DNA of 64,000 nucleotides, taken from the NCBI GenBank assembly GCA_031399085.1, contig JANNOQ010000099.1, positions 1-64,000 on the forward strand, read 5' to 3'. The translations under genes were made by a program, and so were the position numbers. This stretch comes from R-RK-3 sp031399085. GTDB taxonomy: Bacteria > Pseudomonadota > Alphaproteobacteria > Rhizobiales > Rhodomicrobiaceae. The notes under the pieces were generated by a model. That model was not told where the DNA came from. It saw nothing but the letters and a program-made list of their open reading frames with translations, and searched no databases. Below are positions 44,403 through 53,982 of this stretch, piece after piece; the first letter of the stretch is position 1, and each line of letters opens with the position of its first letter.

Positions 44403-45839
44403 CTAGAGCCTCATCTTGACGTATTTCGGTTCCAGATAATCCTGAATCCCCAGCGAGCCGCCCTCGCGGCCCATGCCGCTTTCCTTGACGCCGCCAAAGG
44501 GGGCTTCCGCCGTCGCCAGCAGCATTTCGTTGACGCCGACCATGCCGACTTCGAGGTCTTCAGAGGCCCGGGTCGCGGTGCCTAGATCGTGCGTGAACAG
44601 ATAGCCCGCAAGGCCGAATGGCAGCGAATTGGCGCGGCTCATCACCTCGTCATAATCCGTGAAGCTGGTGAGCGGCGCGATGGGGCCAAACGGCTCCTCT
44701 CGCATAACCAGAGCGTCGTCCGGAACGCGCCCAAGCACCGTCGGCTCGAAGAAATGGCCCCGATTGAACTCTTTCGGCGCCTTGCCGCCGGCCAAGATTT
44801 CGGCGCCCTTGCCGACCGCGTCCTCGACCATCGCCTTGATCGTTTCAAGACCGCGCTTGTTCGCCATCGGCCCCATTTGCGTGCCGTCCTCAAGCCCGTG
44901 ACCGACTTTGATGGAATTGGCGACCTCGGCGAATTTGCCGGCGAACGCGTCGTAATTCTTTTCATGCACGTAAAAGCGGGTCGGCGAGATGCACACCTGC
45001 CCGCAATTGCGGAACTTCGTGTTGGCGCAAACTTCTGCGGCCTTCTCTGGGTCCGCGTCGGCGAAAACGATCACCGGACCGTGCCCGCCTAATTCCATCG
45101 AGACCTTCTTCACGCCATCCGCCGCCAAATGCAAAATCTGCTTCCCGACCGGCACCGAGCCCGTCACCGACACCTTGCGCACGATCGGCGAGGAAATCAG
45201 ATGCTTGGCGATCAGGCCGGAATTGCCGGTCACGTAATTCACGACGCCTGCCGGAATGCCTGCATCGTGGCACGCCTGGACCAGCGCGCCGCACGACGCC
45301 GGGGCCTCGCCAGCCGGCTTGACGATGATCGAGCAGCCAGCCGCCAGCGCCGCCGCGATCTTGCGCGCCGGCAGCAGCGCAGGGAAATTCCAGGCTGAGA
45401 AGGCCGCGACGACGCCGACCGGCTGATAGATCACCGCCATGCGGGACTCGCGGCTGCGCGACTCGATGATTTGGCCGTAAATGCGCTTGGTTTCCTCGGC
45501 GTACCATTCGAACTGATCGGCGGCGGCATTGGTCTCGCCCTTGGCCTCGGCGAGCGGCTTGCCGGTCTCGATCGACATCAGCGTGGCGATGGCGGTGTTG
45601 CGCTCGCGGATCAGCTCGCTGACCTTGCGCAGCTTGGCGGCGCGCTCCCACGGCCCGGTCTGGCGCCAGATCGCAAAGCCCCGCTCGGCGGCGGCGAGCG
45701 CCCGGTCGAGATCGTCGCCCCCCGCGTCGCTGATCTTGCCGACGGCTTCTTCGGTCGCGGGATCATGCACGTGCTTCACAGCGCCGGAGCGGGCAGGCGT
45801 CCAAGCGCCGTCGATGTAGAGCTGCAGGTCTTGATACAT
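44403..45839 (-). CDS. NAD(P)-dependent aldehyde dehydrogenase (succinate-semialdehyde-like)
   Basis: A 478-residue ALDH superfamily enzyme. It has the Asn of the FSAWNFPALLPARKIAAALA segment, cofactor motif VTGSVPVGKQI, catalytic Glu in SMELGGHGPVIVF and nucleophile Cys in FRNCGQVCISPTRFYV. Overall it resembles succinate-semialdehyde or alpha-ketoglutaric-semialdehyde dehydrogenases; the latter would follow a pentonate dehydratase in the Weimberg-type pathway (inference). Palindromic repeats flank the gene on both sides. Confidence 0.92.
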   Translation of the reverse strand: MYQDLQLYIDGAWTPARSGAVKHVHDPATEEAVGKISDAGGDDLDRALAAAERGFAIWRQTGPWERAAKLRKVSELIRERNTAIATLMSIETGKPLAEAKGETNAAADQFEWYAEETKRIYGQIIESRSRESRMAVIYQPVGVVAAFSAWNFPALLPARKIAAALAAGCSIIVKPAGEAPASCGALVQACHDAGIPAGVVNYVTGNSGLIAKHLISSPIVRKVSVTGSVPVGKQILHLAADGVKKVSMELGGHGPVIVFADADPEKAAEVCANTKFRNCGQVCISPTRFYVHEKNYDAFAGKFAEVANSIKVGHGLEDGTQMGPMANKRGLETIKAMVEDAVGKGAEILAGGKAPKEFNRGHFFEPTVLGRVPDDALVMREEPFGPIAPLTSFTDYDEVMSRANSLPFGLAGYLFTHDLGTATRASEDLEVGMVGVNEMLLATAEAPFGGVKESGMGREGGSLGIQDYLEPKYVKMRL

Positions 45840-45873
45840 GATCGTCTCCGCTTCGAATGTCTGTCGCTGAAAA

Positions 45874-46008
45874 AAGCCCCCTCACCCACCCGCCTCCGGC
45901 GGGAGCCCTCTCCCGCAAGGGGAGAGGGCAAGCGGGCGGCGCTTTTCTTTTTAGCCCTCTCCCCTTGCGGGAGAGGGCGGGCGCGCAGCGACCGGGTGAG
46001 GGGGGCTT
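45874..46008. repeat. Compound palindromic repeat (MITE/REP-like)
   Basis: A perfect 25-base inverted repeat (arms 45905-45929 and 45954-45978, containing CCCTCTCCCGCAAGGGGAG) is nested within an outer imperfect one (AAGCCCCCTCACCC at 45874-45887, complement at 45994-46008 with one extra G). The central stretch holds CTTTTCTTTTT. It fills the gap between the aldehyde dehydrogenase and the ThDP-enzyme genes. Confidence 0.82.
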
Positions 46009-46015
46009 GCCGTCG

Positions 46016-47914
46016 TTAAATGCTCTGCTGGATGTAGCGGGCCTGCACGTCCTCGACCCAATTGCCGACGTTCCACGAGCCATAAGCGCCCATGCCGCCA
46101 AGTGGATCGTCGCCCGCATAGACCGGCACATGCACGAGCGAGAGGCCGTCATGCGCGCGCGCCGCGTCGAGCGCCTTGCGCAGTTCGTCCACCGTCGTGC
46201 CGCCCCAGACCGCCTTGACGCCGGTGACCGATCCGGCCATCGCGACATAATCGACCGGCACGCTATCATTGGTGCGGAACTCGGCCTGGTATTGCGCCAT
46301 TTGCAGGCCAGAGATTGCGGCCATGCGGCGATTGTCGAACAGCACGATCATGCCGCGCGCGCCGTGCTCGACGCCGTCGATTAGGATTTGCGGGTTCATC
46401 ATGAAGGAGCCGTCGCCGGTGAAGGCGATCGCGTAGCGCGGATGATCGGCGGCGGCCCCAGCCAGAAGCGCCGAGGCGGCAAAGCCCATATAGGACGCGC
46501 CGGTCTCGGTGAAGGTGTCGCCTGCGGTCTCATCCTCGACGATCTGGAAGCCGTTGGCCTGCACGTCGCCCGCGTCGAAATATTTTACCGCGCCGATGGA
46601 CTTGGCGAAATCGGCGACGATTTTGATCGCGGCGGGCTGCGCCAGAACCGGCTTGCCCCACACCTCGTCCAAAATCGGGGCGGCCGCGAAGCGCTCCTGC
46701 TTGAAGGCGCTCCACTGCGTTTTCTTCTCCGCGCAGGCGGCGAGCCAGTCGGCCTTGCGCGCCGGATCGACGGCATTGGACCCGCCAATGCGCTCAAGCA
46801 GGCGTTCAATCACCACCGGGATATGACCGGGAAGGCCGACCGTATTGGCGTAATGCATCAGGTCGGCCCAATCGCCATTGATGTTGATGACCGCCTTGGC
46901 GGACGGATAGCCGACGCCCGAGCAATCCGCCTGGCACACGGCCCGCGTGCCGATGGCAATCAGAAGCTGCGCATTCTCCATCGCGTAATTGCCGGATATC
47001 GACCCCTTGGAGCCGCCGACATGCATGTTTTGGCGGTGATCGTCGGGCAGGACGCCGGTCGAGCCGGGCGAGAGCACCACGGCCGCGCCGATACGCTCGG
47101 CGAGTTGGCGAAGCTGGTTGCCCGCCTCGCGCGTTCCGCCGCCGGCCTTGATGGCGATGCGGTCATATTGGGCGATGAGCGAAACGGCTTCGTCCATCGC
47201 GTCGTTGCCGTAGGGAGCAAGAGGCGGAACGCGGTAGCGCTCAGGCAACGTACTCAGATTGACCTCGGTCATCTCAGGCTGCGTGTTGAGCGGCAGAAGC
47301 AGATAAAACGGCCCGGCCTTGTAGGGATGATGGACGCAGTGCGTACCCCGGCGCATCGCGTCGCGCAAGGCGCCCGGCGTGTGCAGCACGTAGGACTCGC
47401 CCATGACCGCCGTCATCCGCCCGAACAGACCCTGCTGGCGTTTCGGGACCTGCTGCATATTGTAGCCTTCACCGCGCGTCGTCTCATCGCCATAAATGTG
47501 ATAGACACCGACGCCATTGGAGGCCGCCGCGAGCGATCCTGCCATGGCCTGCAGCGCGCCCGGCCCAATCGAGGTGACAACGGCGGGCGTTTCGCCATAT
47601 TGCCAAGCAAGGCAGGTGGCGGCGTGCGCCATCTCAACTTCGTTGCGGCAGTTGATGGTGCGGGTGACGCCCGCGGCATCGTAGATGCGCAGCACCTCGC
47701 CCAGATCGGTCGAACCGTGGCCGAAGATGGCGAAATATTTGCGCACCCCCTGCTTAAGCAAGCCAAGCACCACCGCCTCGGAAAGCGAGACTTCAACGAG
47801 CCGCTCCAAGCCACCCGTCTTGAGCGCCTCGGTAAGCCCGCCCGCCGCCGCGATCGCGCGCGCTCTCGCCGCGATGAGCGAGCGCGCATCGTCGGCACCT
47901 GCGACGTTCAACAT
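46016..47914 (-). CDS. ThDP-dependent enzyme, acetolactate-synthase/IolD-like
   Basis: A 632-residue thiamine-diphosphate enzyme with the three acetolactate-synthase-type domains. The pyrimidine domain has the activating Glu in INCRNEVEMAHAATCLAWQY. The central domain includes GSTGVLPDDHRQNMHVGGSK, and the ThDP/Mg site is TGDGSFMMNPQ...FDNRRM. Its length and arrangement are closest to IolD (trihydroxycyclohexanedione hydrolase) among families I know, but key sequence differs and the reaction is unknown. An extra N-terminal segment of about 35 residues is present. It lies between the transporter genes and the aldehyde dehydrogenase. Confidence 0.86.
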   Translation of the reverse strand: MLNVAGADDARSLIAARARAIAAAGGLTEALKTGGLERLVEVSLSEAVVLGLLKQGVRKYFAIFGHGSTDLGEVLRIYDAAGVTRTINCRNEVEMAHAATCLAWQYGETPAVVTSIGPGALQAMAGSLAAASNGVGVYHIYGDETTRGEGYNMQQVPKRQQGLFGRMTAVMGESYVLHTPGALRDAMRRGTHCVHHPYKAGPFYLLLPLNTQPEMTEVNLSTLPERYRVPPLAPYGNDAMDEAVSLIAQYDRIAIKAGGGTREAGNQLRQLAERIGAAVVLSPGSTGVLPDDHRQNMHVGGSKGSISGNYAMENAQLLIAIGTRAVCQADCSGVGYPSAKAVININGDWADLMHYANTVGLPGHIPVVIERLLERIGGSNAVDPARKADWLAACAEKKTQWSAFKQERFAAAPILDEVWGKPVLAQPAAIKIVADFAKSIGAVKYFDAGDVQANGFQIVEDETAGDTFTETGASYMGFAASALLAGAAADHPRYAIAFTGDGSFMMNPQILIDGVEHGARGMIVLFDNRRMAAISGLQMAQYQAEFRTNDSVPVDYVAMAGSVTGVKAVWGGTTVDELRKALDAARAHDGLSLVHVPVYAGDDPLGGMGAYGSWNVGNWVEDVQARYIQQSI

Positions 47915-47948
47915 GTCTTGAAGTCCTTTTGGCGAGGCGAGAGCATTC

Positions 47949-49460
47949 TTACGCGCCCTCTGCCTGATCTGCGAAAGCTTTGCGGTAGCCGAAGGCCCAG
48001 GCGATGCCCTGCACGCTTAGCAGGAGCCCGATGGAGCCGAAGAGCACAATGAGGGAGGCGTTGTCGACGAAGGTCGCGTAATTGCCGTTGGACATCGTTA
48101 AAGCCAGCCGGAAGTTTTCCTCCAGCCGGTCACCCAGCACCAGCGCGAGCAAAAGCGGCGCCATTTCGAAGCCGAATTTGCGCAAGAAATAGCCCACGAA
48201 GCCGGCAAAGGCCATGACCCAGATGTCGAAGGCGTTGAAGTCCACGCTGTAGACGCCCACCACCGAAATAACCAGGATCGCGGGCACCAGCCAAACATAC
48301 GGGATGCGCAGCAGATTGACGAAAAGACCGACCATCGGCAGGTTCAGGATCAGCAGGATGACGTTGCCGATATACATGCTGGCGATCAGCCCCCAGAACA
48401 CCTGCGGATTGTCGGTGAGCAAAAGCGGTCCCGGCTGCACCCCGTGTATGGTGAGCGCGGAAAGCAGGATGGCGGTCGCCGGAATGGAGGGGATGCCGAG
48501 CGCCAGCAGCGGGATCATCGCGGTGCCTGTGACGGCGTTGTTGGCGGTCTCAGGGCCGGCGACGCCAGCGATGGCGCCCTTGCCGAACTCCTCTGGGTGG
48601 CGGGATAGCTTCTTCTCCACCGCGTAGGAGACGAAGGTCGACACGATATGGCTGACGCCCGGAATGATGCCGAAAATGCAGCCGATAAGCGAGCCGCGCC
48701 CAATGGCGGGGAACGCCTCGCGCAGATCCTTGCCGCGCGGAATGAGGTCGCGGAATTTCGGCACGATGGCCTTGATGGTCTGGGTTTTCTCCAGATTCAG
48801 GAGAATCTCGGAGATGCCGAACAGGCCGATTGCGAGCGCGGCAAAGGACAGGCCGTCCGATAGCCCTAAACTGCCGAAGGTGAAGCGCGGAAAGCCCGTC
48901 AGCTTGTCCATGCCCACAGTCCCGAGCAGGAGACCGAGCGAGATCATCGAGGCCGTCTTGATCCGTGAACCGGCGGAGACGAGGGCGATGACAACTAGCG
49001 CGAAGAGAATGAGCACGACTTCGACCGATGGCCCGATTTGGATCATCAGCTTGGCGAGCGGGGGCGCGATGAAGATGAGGCCGAGGATCGACACCGTGCC
49101 GCCGATGAAGCTGCCGACCGCCGCGATCATCAAAGCCGGTCCGGCGCGGCCTTGCTTGGCCATCTCATGGCCGTCGATGCAGGTGACGACGGAGGCCGCT
49201 TCACCGGGGATGCGCACGAGGATCGATGTGGTCGAGCCGCCATACATCGCGCCGTAAAAGATGCCCGTCAGCATGATGATGCCGGTCGTCGGGTCGAGGC
49301 CGAAGGTCAGCGGCAGCAGTAACGTCATGCCGGCGAGCGGCCCAAGCCCAGGCAGCACGCCCACGACGGTGCCCCACAGGCAGCCGATGAAGCAATAGAG
49401 CAAGCCCTTCCAGGATAAAGCTGTACCGAAACCGTTTACGAGAAGCTCGAAACTTGACAT
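47949..49460 (-). CDS. Tripartite tricarboxylate transporter, TctA large permease
   Basis: A 503-residue permease with about eleven to twelve membrane segments. The TctA signatures GTVVGVLPGLGPLAGMTLLL, YGGSTTSILVRIPGEAASVV and GFIPGVSHIVSTFVSYAVEK-like segments are present. It forms the secondary transporter with TctB (four bases upstream) and the periplasmic binding protein. The substrate, probably a carboxylate, is undetermined. Confidence 0.95.
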   Translation of the reverse strand: MSSFELLVNGFGTALSWKGLLYCFIGCLWGTVVGVLPGLGPLAGMTLLLPLTFGLDPTTGIIMLTGIFYGAMYGGSTTSILVRIPGEAASVVTCIDGHEMAKQGRAGPALMIAAVGSFIGGTVSILGLIFIAPPLAKLMIQIGPSVEVVLILFALVVIALVSAGSRIKTASMISLGLLLGTVGMDKLTGFPRFTFGSLGLSDGLSFAALAIGLFGISEILLNLEKTQTIKAIVPKFRDLIPRGKDLREAFPAIGRGSLIGCIFGIIPGVSHIVSTFVSYAVEKKLSRHPEEFGKGAIAGVAGPETANNAVTGTAMIPLLALGIPSIPATAILLSALTIHGVQPGPLLLTDNPQVFWGLIASMYIGNVILLILNLPMVGLFVNLLRIPYVWLVPAILVISVVGVYSVDFNAFDIWVMAFAGFVGYFLRKFGFEMAPLLLALVLGDRLEENFRLALTMSNGNYATFVDNASLIVLFGSIGLLLSVQGIAWAFGYRKAFADQAEGA

Positions 49461-49464
49461 TCAA

Positions 49465-49971
49465 TTATCCTAGAAGAAGTCCCTTGGGCAGTTGCAGGCC
49501 AAGCAGGATCTGGAAGAAATACCAGACGGCGGCCATGCCCACGGCCGAGGATGCGGCAGCGACGAACACGTTCTTGCGTGCAACGAGAACCAGAAGCACG
49601 AAGGCGAACAGGCCCAACGTCAAGTACGCACCAAGCCTTTCGAAGGCCGGCGCGACAAGGAACAGCGCGCCCATCACGATGAGGACGTCACGGTGCCCGA
49701 GTTCGTGGCAATCGCCCGTGGCTGCCGTGCGCCACGTTTCGGCGCCGATCCATAGGCTGCAAAACAGCAGCGCGATGCCGAGCAGCAACGGGAAGAATCC
49801 CGGTCCCGGCAGGGCGACACTTCCCCATGCAAAATTCGACGCGTAGATGATGAAGAACAAGGCGATGGCGCCCAGTGCGACGGCGCACGCCAATTCGCAA
49901 TGGCGAGTACAAATGGCACGTGGCCACGTCACCTTGTCTTGCATGGGGGCCAATTCATCGCTCATCGACAC
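49465..49971 (-). CDS. Tripartite tricarboxylate transporter, TctB small subunit
   Basis: A 168-residue protein with four membrane segments (LACAVALGAIALFFIIYASN, LPGPGFFPLLLGIALLFCSL, ALFLVAPAFERLGAYLTLGL, and a final AVWYFFQILLGLQLPKGLLL). The PGPGFFP motif is typical of TctB. The C-terminal end is four bases from the TctA start. It bridges the binding-protein and TctA genes. Confidence 0.9.
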   Translation of the reverse strand: MSMSDELAPMQDKVTWPRAICTRHCELACAVALGAIALFFIIYASNFAWGSVALPGPGFFPLLLGIALLFCSLWIGAETWRTAATGDCHELGHRDVLIVMGALFLVAPAFERLGAYLTLGLFAFVLLVLVARKNVFVAAASSAVGMAAVWYFFQILLGLQLPKGLLLG

Positions 49972-50041
49972 GCGGCTTCTCCCGGGAGAGGCCGGCAGCG
50001 CTTGCCTTGGTGGGCGCGCGCGGCCGGCATTTTTCTAACGC

Positions 50042-51013
50042 TTATTGCGATTTCTTCATGCCAAGCTGCGACATCACATCGCCAAGCTTCTTGTCGTCGC
50101 TGGCGATGAGGATGCCGAAATCGTTCGCCGGCATGAACGCGGGACGGAAACCGACCGTCTTGCCCGCTTCGCTGAATTCAGGCGAGGCCACGGTTTCCTC
50201 GATCGCTTTTTGCAGTTTCGCGACAACGTCGGCTGGTGTGTCCTTCGGCGCCGCTATACCGCGCCACATGTCGAGCTGAACGTCGAAGCCCTGCTCTTTC
50301 GCGGTCGGCACGTCGGGGAAGATCGGATCGCGTTCGCGTCCGAGCACCGCGATGATGCGCAGATCGCCGCTCTTTACATGCGAGATGAACGCGGCCGGAA
50401 GCTGCACGGCCCCCTCGATGCGTCCGCCCAGCAGATTGACGGTTGCCTGACCGGTCTGGAACGGCACGTCGATGGTTTTCGCGCCCACATTGGCGAACAA
50501 AGCGGCGGCTGAAAGATGGGTGTGGCTACCAGCGCCGGAATTACCGATGCGGACCTTTTCCGGATTTTCCTTGGCGTATTCGAGCATCTCCTTGAGGTTC
50601 TTCCAAGGAGCGTCAGCTTTGACCGCAAGCGCTGGCGTTTCCACGCTCACCCGGGCGACCGGAGTGAAATTGTCGTAAGCCAGCGGCAATTGGCCAGAAT
50701 GATAGGTCGTCGACATCTGGTTCGATGTCCAAACGATCGCGTAGCCGTTGGGCTTTTGCTGCGAGAGATGAACAAGGCCCGCCGCGCCGCCCGCGCCAGT
50801 GCGGTTCACCACCGGAACGGCCACACTCAGCCGCTTGGCGATGCCTTCCGCCAAGTGCCGGGCGGTGACGTCCGCCGCACTGCCAGCGCCGAACATCACC
50901 GTCATCTCGATCGGCTGATCCGGAAATTCTGCCCGGCTGGGGGTGGACACGGCTGCGGCCGCCAAAATCACCGCTGCCGATGCTAGAACTACTCTTCGAT
51001 TAACTATCGTCAT
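50042..51013 (-). CDS. Tripartite tricarboxylate transporter substrate-binding protein (TctC/Bug)
   Basis: A 323-residue periplasmic binding protein with a signal peptide (RRVVLASAAVILAAAAVSTP) and the Bug-family body (FPDQPIEMTVMFGAGSAADV, VVNRTGAGGAAGLVHLSQQK, VPTAKEQGFDVQLDMWRGIA). Bug proteins bind carboxylates and deliver them to TctAB. ATG 51013 follows GGAG; a GTG five codons upstream overlaps that ribosome site. It is the first transporter gene after the molybdenum hydroxylase genes. Confidence 0.94.
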   Translation of the reverse strand: MTIVNRRVVLASAAVILAAAAVSTPSRAEFPDQPIEMTVMFGAGSAADVTARHLAEGIAKRLSVAVPVVNRTGAGGAAGLVHLSQQKPNGYAIVWTSNQMSTTYHSGQLPLAYDNFTPVARVSVETPALAVKADAPWKNLKEMLEYAKENPEKVRIGNSGAGSHTHLSAAALFANVGAKTIDVPFQTGQATVNLLGGRIEGAVQLPAAFISHVKSGDLRIIAVLGRERDPIFPDVPTAKEQGFDVQLDMWRGIAAPKDTPADVVAKLQKAIEETVASPEFSEAGKTVGFRPAFMPANDFGILIASDDKKLGDVMSQLGMKKSQ

Positions 51014-51091
51014 GCGTGTTCTCTCCACTAATGGGCCAATGCCCTACCCGTTTTTTTTAACCTTAATGACGGGGCAGCGCCATCATTTGGT

Positions 51092-52102
51092 CTAGGCTAC
51101 GGCGCCTTCGCGCAGCAAAGCTCTTTCTGCGAGTGCGGCAAGAATCTTCTCGGGTGTCGCCGGAAGCGACCTTATGCGAACTCCGACAGCATCGTAGATG
51201 GCGTTCATAATCGCAGGAGCCGTCGGGACAAGCGCCGGTTCGCCGATACCTTTTGCGCCCAAAGGACTTCTTGGATCGCGATCTTCAATAATGCTTGTGT
51301 TGATCTGCGGAATGTCCAACGAGGTCGGCAGGATATATTTGGCGAAACCATGCGTTTTGGTATGGCCATTCTCAAGCTGATAGTCTTCCATCAGCGCCTG
51401 GCCCAGGCCTTGAACGACGCCACCCTCGATCTGGCCTTCCACTCCGCGCGGATTGATCGCACGCCCGACATCATGCGCGGCCCAGATGCCGAGCACCTGA
51501 ACCTCGCCGGTCAGCGTATCGACCTCCACCTCGGCGACCTGCGCGCCGAACACATAGGCCTGCCAGGGACTGCCGGACCCATCGACCGGATCGAGCCCGG
51601 TGCCATGCGCGGTGAAGGAGCCGGAGCCGACCGGCACCACGCCGCGCTTCTTGCAGATGCCCACGGCTTCGTCCATCGACAGGCGCAGATTGCTGCCCTC
51701 CGACCAGATTTCGCCGTTGAAAGCGCGGATGGTGTCCGCCTCTACGCCCCAATATTCAGCGATTTCCTTGTCCAGCTTGAGGCGGGCGTCGCGGCAGGCG
51801 AGCGCGACGCAATTGCCGATCATGTAGGTCTGGCGGGTCGCGCCGGCATGGGCCGCTTCGGGCGAACGGGCCGTATCGTTGTCGCCGATGGTGATGTCCT
51901 CGGGGCGAACGCCCAATTCCTCGGCGGCGATCTGCGCGATGACGGTTAAAATGCCCTCGCCGATCTCGGTAACGCCGGTGAGGATCTTGCCCGTGCCGCC
52001 ATCGTCGAGTTCGGCCCAAGCGCCCGCGCGGTCGATGGTCGCTGTGCGCGCGATGCCGTACCAGGACGCCGCCATGCCGCGGCCGCGAATCTTGCGCTGC
52101 AT
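51092..52102 (-). CDS. Molybdenum hydroxylase, C-terminal Mo-cofactor-domain polypeptide
   Basis: A 336-residue protein equal to the C-terminal half of a xanthine-dehydrogenase-family large subunit (MoCoBD2). RGRGMAASWYGIARTATIDR, LTGVTEIGEGILTVIAQIAA, AHAGATRQTYMIGN and the active-site Glu in GAKGIGEPALVPTAPAI are present. The ATG overlaps the stop of the preceding gene by one base (TGATG). In most relatives this half is continuous with the preceding half, so the functional large subunit here is made of two chains. Confidence 0.9.
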   Translation of the reverse strand: MQRKIRGRGMAASWYGIARTATIDRAGAWAELDDGGTGKILTGVTEIGEGILTVIAQIAAEELGVRPEDITIGDNDTARSPEAAHAGATRQTYMIGNCVALACRDARLKLDKEIAEYWGVEADTIRAFNGEIWSEGSNLRLSMDEAVGICKKRGVVPVGSGSFTAHGTGLDPVDGSGSPWQAYVFGAQVAEVEVDTLTGEVQVLGIWAAHDVGRAINPRGVEGQIEGGVVQGLGQALMEDYQLENGHTKTHGFAKYILPTSLDIPQINTSIIEDRDPRSPLGAKGIGEPALVPTAPAIMNAIYDAVGVRIRSLPATPEKILAALAERALLREGAVA

Positions 52103-53982
52103 CAGGCGACCTCCCTCTTATCCTTGGACACGGGCGGTGCGAAGCGCGCGCCGAGCGTGCAGGGTTCGCGCGTGCCTTCGCCGCCAAGATCGGAACGTGT
52201 CACACCGCGCCCCGGCGCGCCGGCTTCCCAGCGCGAGGCTGTTTCCGCCACATCCAGCACCGTGCCGATCGACACCGAGCCGAGCGTCTGCTGCGTGTGT
52301 GTGATGGCTCCGTCGCGCATCATATTGCGGCGGCGGATTTCAAAGGGATCGAGACCAAGCTTTTCCGCGCAGATGTCGAGATGGGATTCGGTGGCGAACT
52401 GCGCCTGCATCGCGCCGAAGGTGCGGAAGGCTCCCGATGGCGTGTTGTTCGTGTAAACCCCGATGGTGTCGATCTTGACGTTCGGAATGTCATAAGGCCC
52501 GCAGGACAGGATCGCCGCCTTGCGCATCACGCCCTCGGTCGACATGCCGTAAGCGCCGCCGTCGGAGATCATTTTGAACTCGACCGCCGTGATCCGGCCG
52601 TCGCTCTTCAGGCCCATCTTGTAGGTGATGCGGGCCGGGTGGCGCTTGGCGGTGGAGATGATGGACTCTTCACGGGTGAACACGAGGCGCACCGGCCGTC
52701 CGCTCTTCATCGCGGCGAGCGCCAGCATCCCCTGATAGATCATGTCTTCCTTGCCGCCGAAGCCGCCGCCCACCGGGCTCATGATGAAGCGGACCTTGTT
52801 GATCGGCTTGTCGATGATCTTGGCGAGCATATGACGGTGGTGAGTGATGTTCTGGCTCGGAGAAATCACCGTCACCACATCGTCATGGTCGACATAGGCG
52901 AGACCAGCTTCCGGCTCCAGATAGGCGTGCTCGACCTGCTGAGTTTCGTAGCGCTCCTCGACGATCAGATCGGCCTCGGCAAAACCCTTCTCGACATCGC
53001 CCTTGCGGATGGGGATGTGCTTGGTGACGTTTTCGGGCGCGTAATCGTGCAGCACCGGCGCGCCGGTTTTCATCGCCTCTTCCGGGTCGAACACGCCCGG
53101 AAGCTCGTCATACTCAATCTTGATGCGGCGCAACGCTTCCTTCGCGGTCAGCACATCCTCGGCCGCAACCGCCGCGATGGCCTCACCGACATAGCGGACG
53201 ACCCCGCGCGCCATGATCGGCTGGTCATGAATGAATACGCCGAAACCATCCTCGCCCGGCACATCGGCGGCAGTCACGACGCAGGCGACGCCAAGCAAAG
53301 CCTCGGCCTCGCTCACATCGATGGATTTGATCCGCGCATGGGCGTGCGGGCTGCGCAGCACCTGCATATGCAACATGCCGGGGATCACCATGTCGCCCGC
53401 ATAGCGCAGACGGCCACTGACCTTGCTCGGCGCATCCAGGCGGCGGACATTATTGCCGATAAAGGACTGGCCGGCCGGGTCCGGCTCCAGCGCGGTCGGG
53501 GAGAGCCGCCCGGCGATTACGTCGCGCGCGATCTCGACCGCCTCGAAAATCTTGGTGTAGCCGGTGCAACGGCAGATATTGCCGCCAAGGCGCTCTTTGA
53601 TCTCCTCGATGCCCGCATCGGGATTTTCGCGCAGCGCCGAGGTCGCCGCCATCACCATGCCGGGGATGCAATAGCCGCATTGACTGGCGCCAGTCTTGTG
53701 GAAGGCGCGTTGGACTTCCGTAAGCTCGCCGCGCTTAGGCGCGAGGCCCTCGATGGTCTGAATCTCGGCGCCCTGCGCCTTGGCAACGGGCATCAAGCAG
53801 GATTTAACCAGCTTGCCGTCAACGAAGACCGAGCAGGTGCCGCATTCACCCGCGCCGCAACCTTCCTTGGTGCCGGTTAGGTCGAGATCGTCGCGCAGGA
53901 AATCGAGCAGCCGCGTATGCGGCGGGGTATGCCGCTTTACGGCGCGCCCGTTGACCCGCATGTGAATTTCGAGATCAGACAT
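52102..53982 (-). CDS. Molybdenum hydroxylase: [2Fe-2S] subunit fused to N-terminal half of the Mo subunit
   Basis: A 626-residue fusion. Residues 1-160 are the two-cluster iron-sulfur subunit: plant-type site C42, C47, C50, C62 and second site C102, C105, C137, C139. From about 175 (VRRLDAPSKVSGRLRYAGDM) it becomes the xanthine-dehydrogenase large-subunit N-terminus, with SPVGGGFGGKEDMIYQGMLA near 450, ending after LDVAETASRWEAGAPGRG and a Gly/Arg-rich tail. The remainder of the large subunit is the next gene. The start at 53982 overlaps the FAD gene by eight bases. The substrate is probably a heterocycle or aldehyde but is not identifiable. Confidence 0.9.
   Translation of the reverse strand: MSDLEIHMRVNGRAVKRHTPPHTRLLDFLRDDLDLTGTKEGCGAGECGTCSVFVDGKLVKSCLMPVAKAQGAEIQTIEGLAPKRGELTEVQRAFHKTGASQCGYCIPGMVMAATSALRENPDAGIEEIKERLGGNICRCTGYTKIFEAVEIARDVIAGRLSPTALEPDPAGQSFIGNNVRRLDAPSKVSGRLRYAGDMVIPGMLHMQVLRSPHAHARIKSIDVSEAEALLGVACVVTAADVPGEDGFGVFIHDQPIMARGVVRYVGEAIAAVAAEDVLTAKEALRRIKIEYDELPGVFDPEEAMKTGAPVLHDYAPENVTKHIPIRKGDVEKGFAEADLIVEERYETQQVEHAYLEPEAGLAYVDHDDVVTVISPSQNITHHRHMLAKIIDKPINKVRFIMSPVGGGFGGKEDMIYQGMLALAAMKSGRPVRLVFTREESIISTAKRHPARITYKMGLKSDGRITAVEFKMISDGGAYGMSTEGVMRKAAILSCGPYDIPNVKIDTIGVYTNNTPSGAFRTFGAMQAQFATESHLDICAEKLGLDPFEIRRRNMMRDGAITHTQQTLGSVSIGTVLDVAETASRWEAGAPGRGVTRSDLGGEGTREPCTLGARFAPPVSKDKREVA

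Noticed and set aside
46388..48052. 554-codon plus-strand open frame opposite the ThDP-enzyme gene, and similar long antisense frames at 4748-6196, 52297-53880 and 874-1794
   Set aside because: They lie wholly opposite well-supported genes, have Arg/His/Gly-rich translations without motifs, and are expected by chance in G+C-rich DNA.
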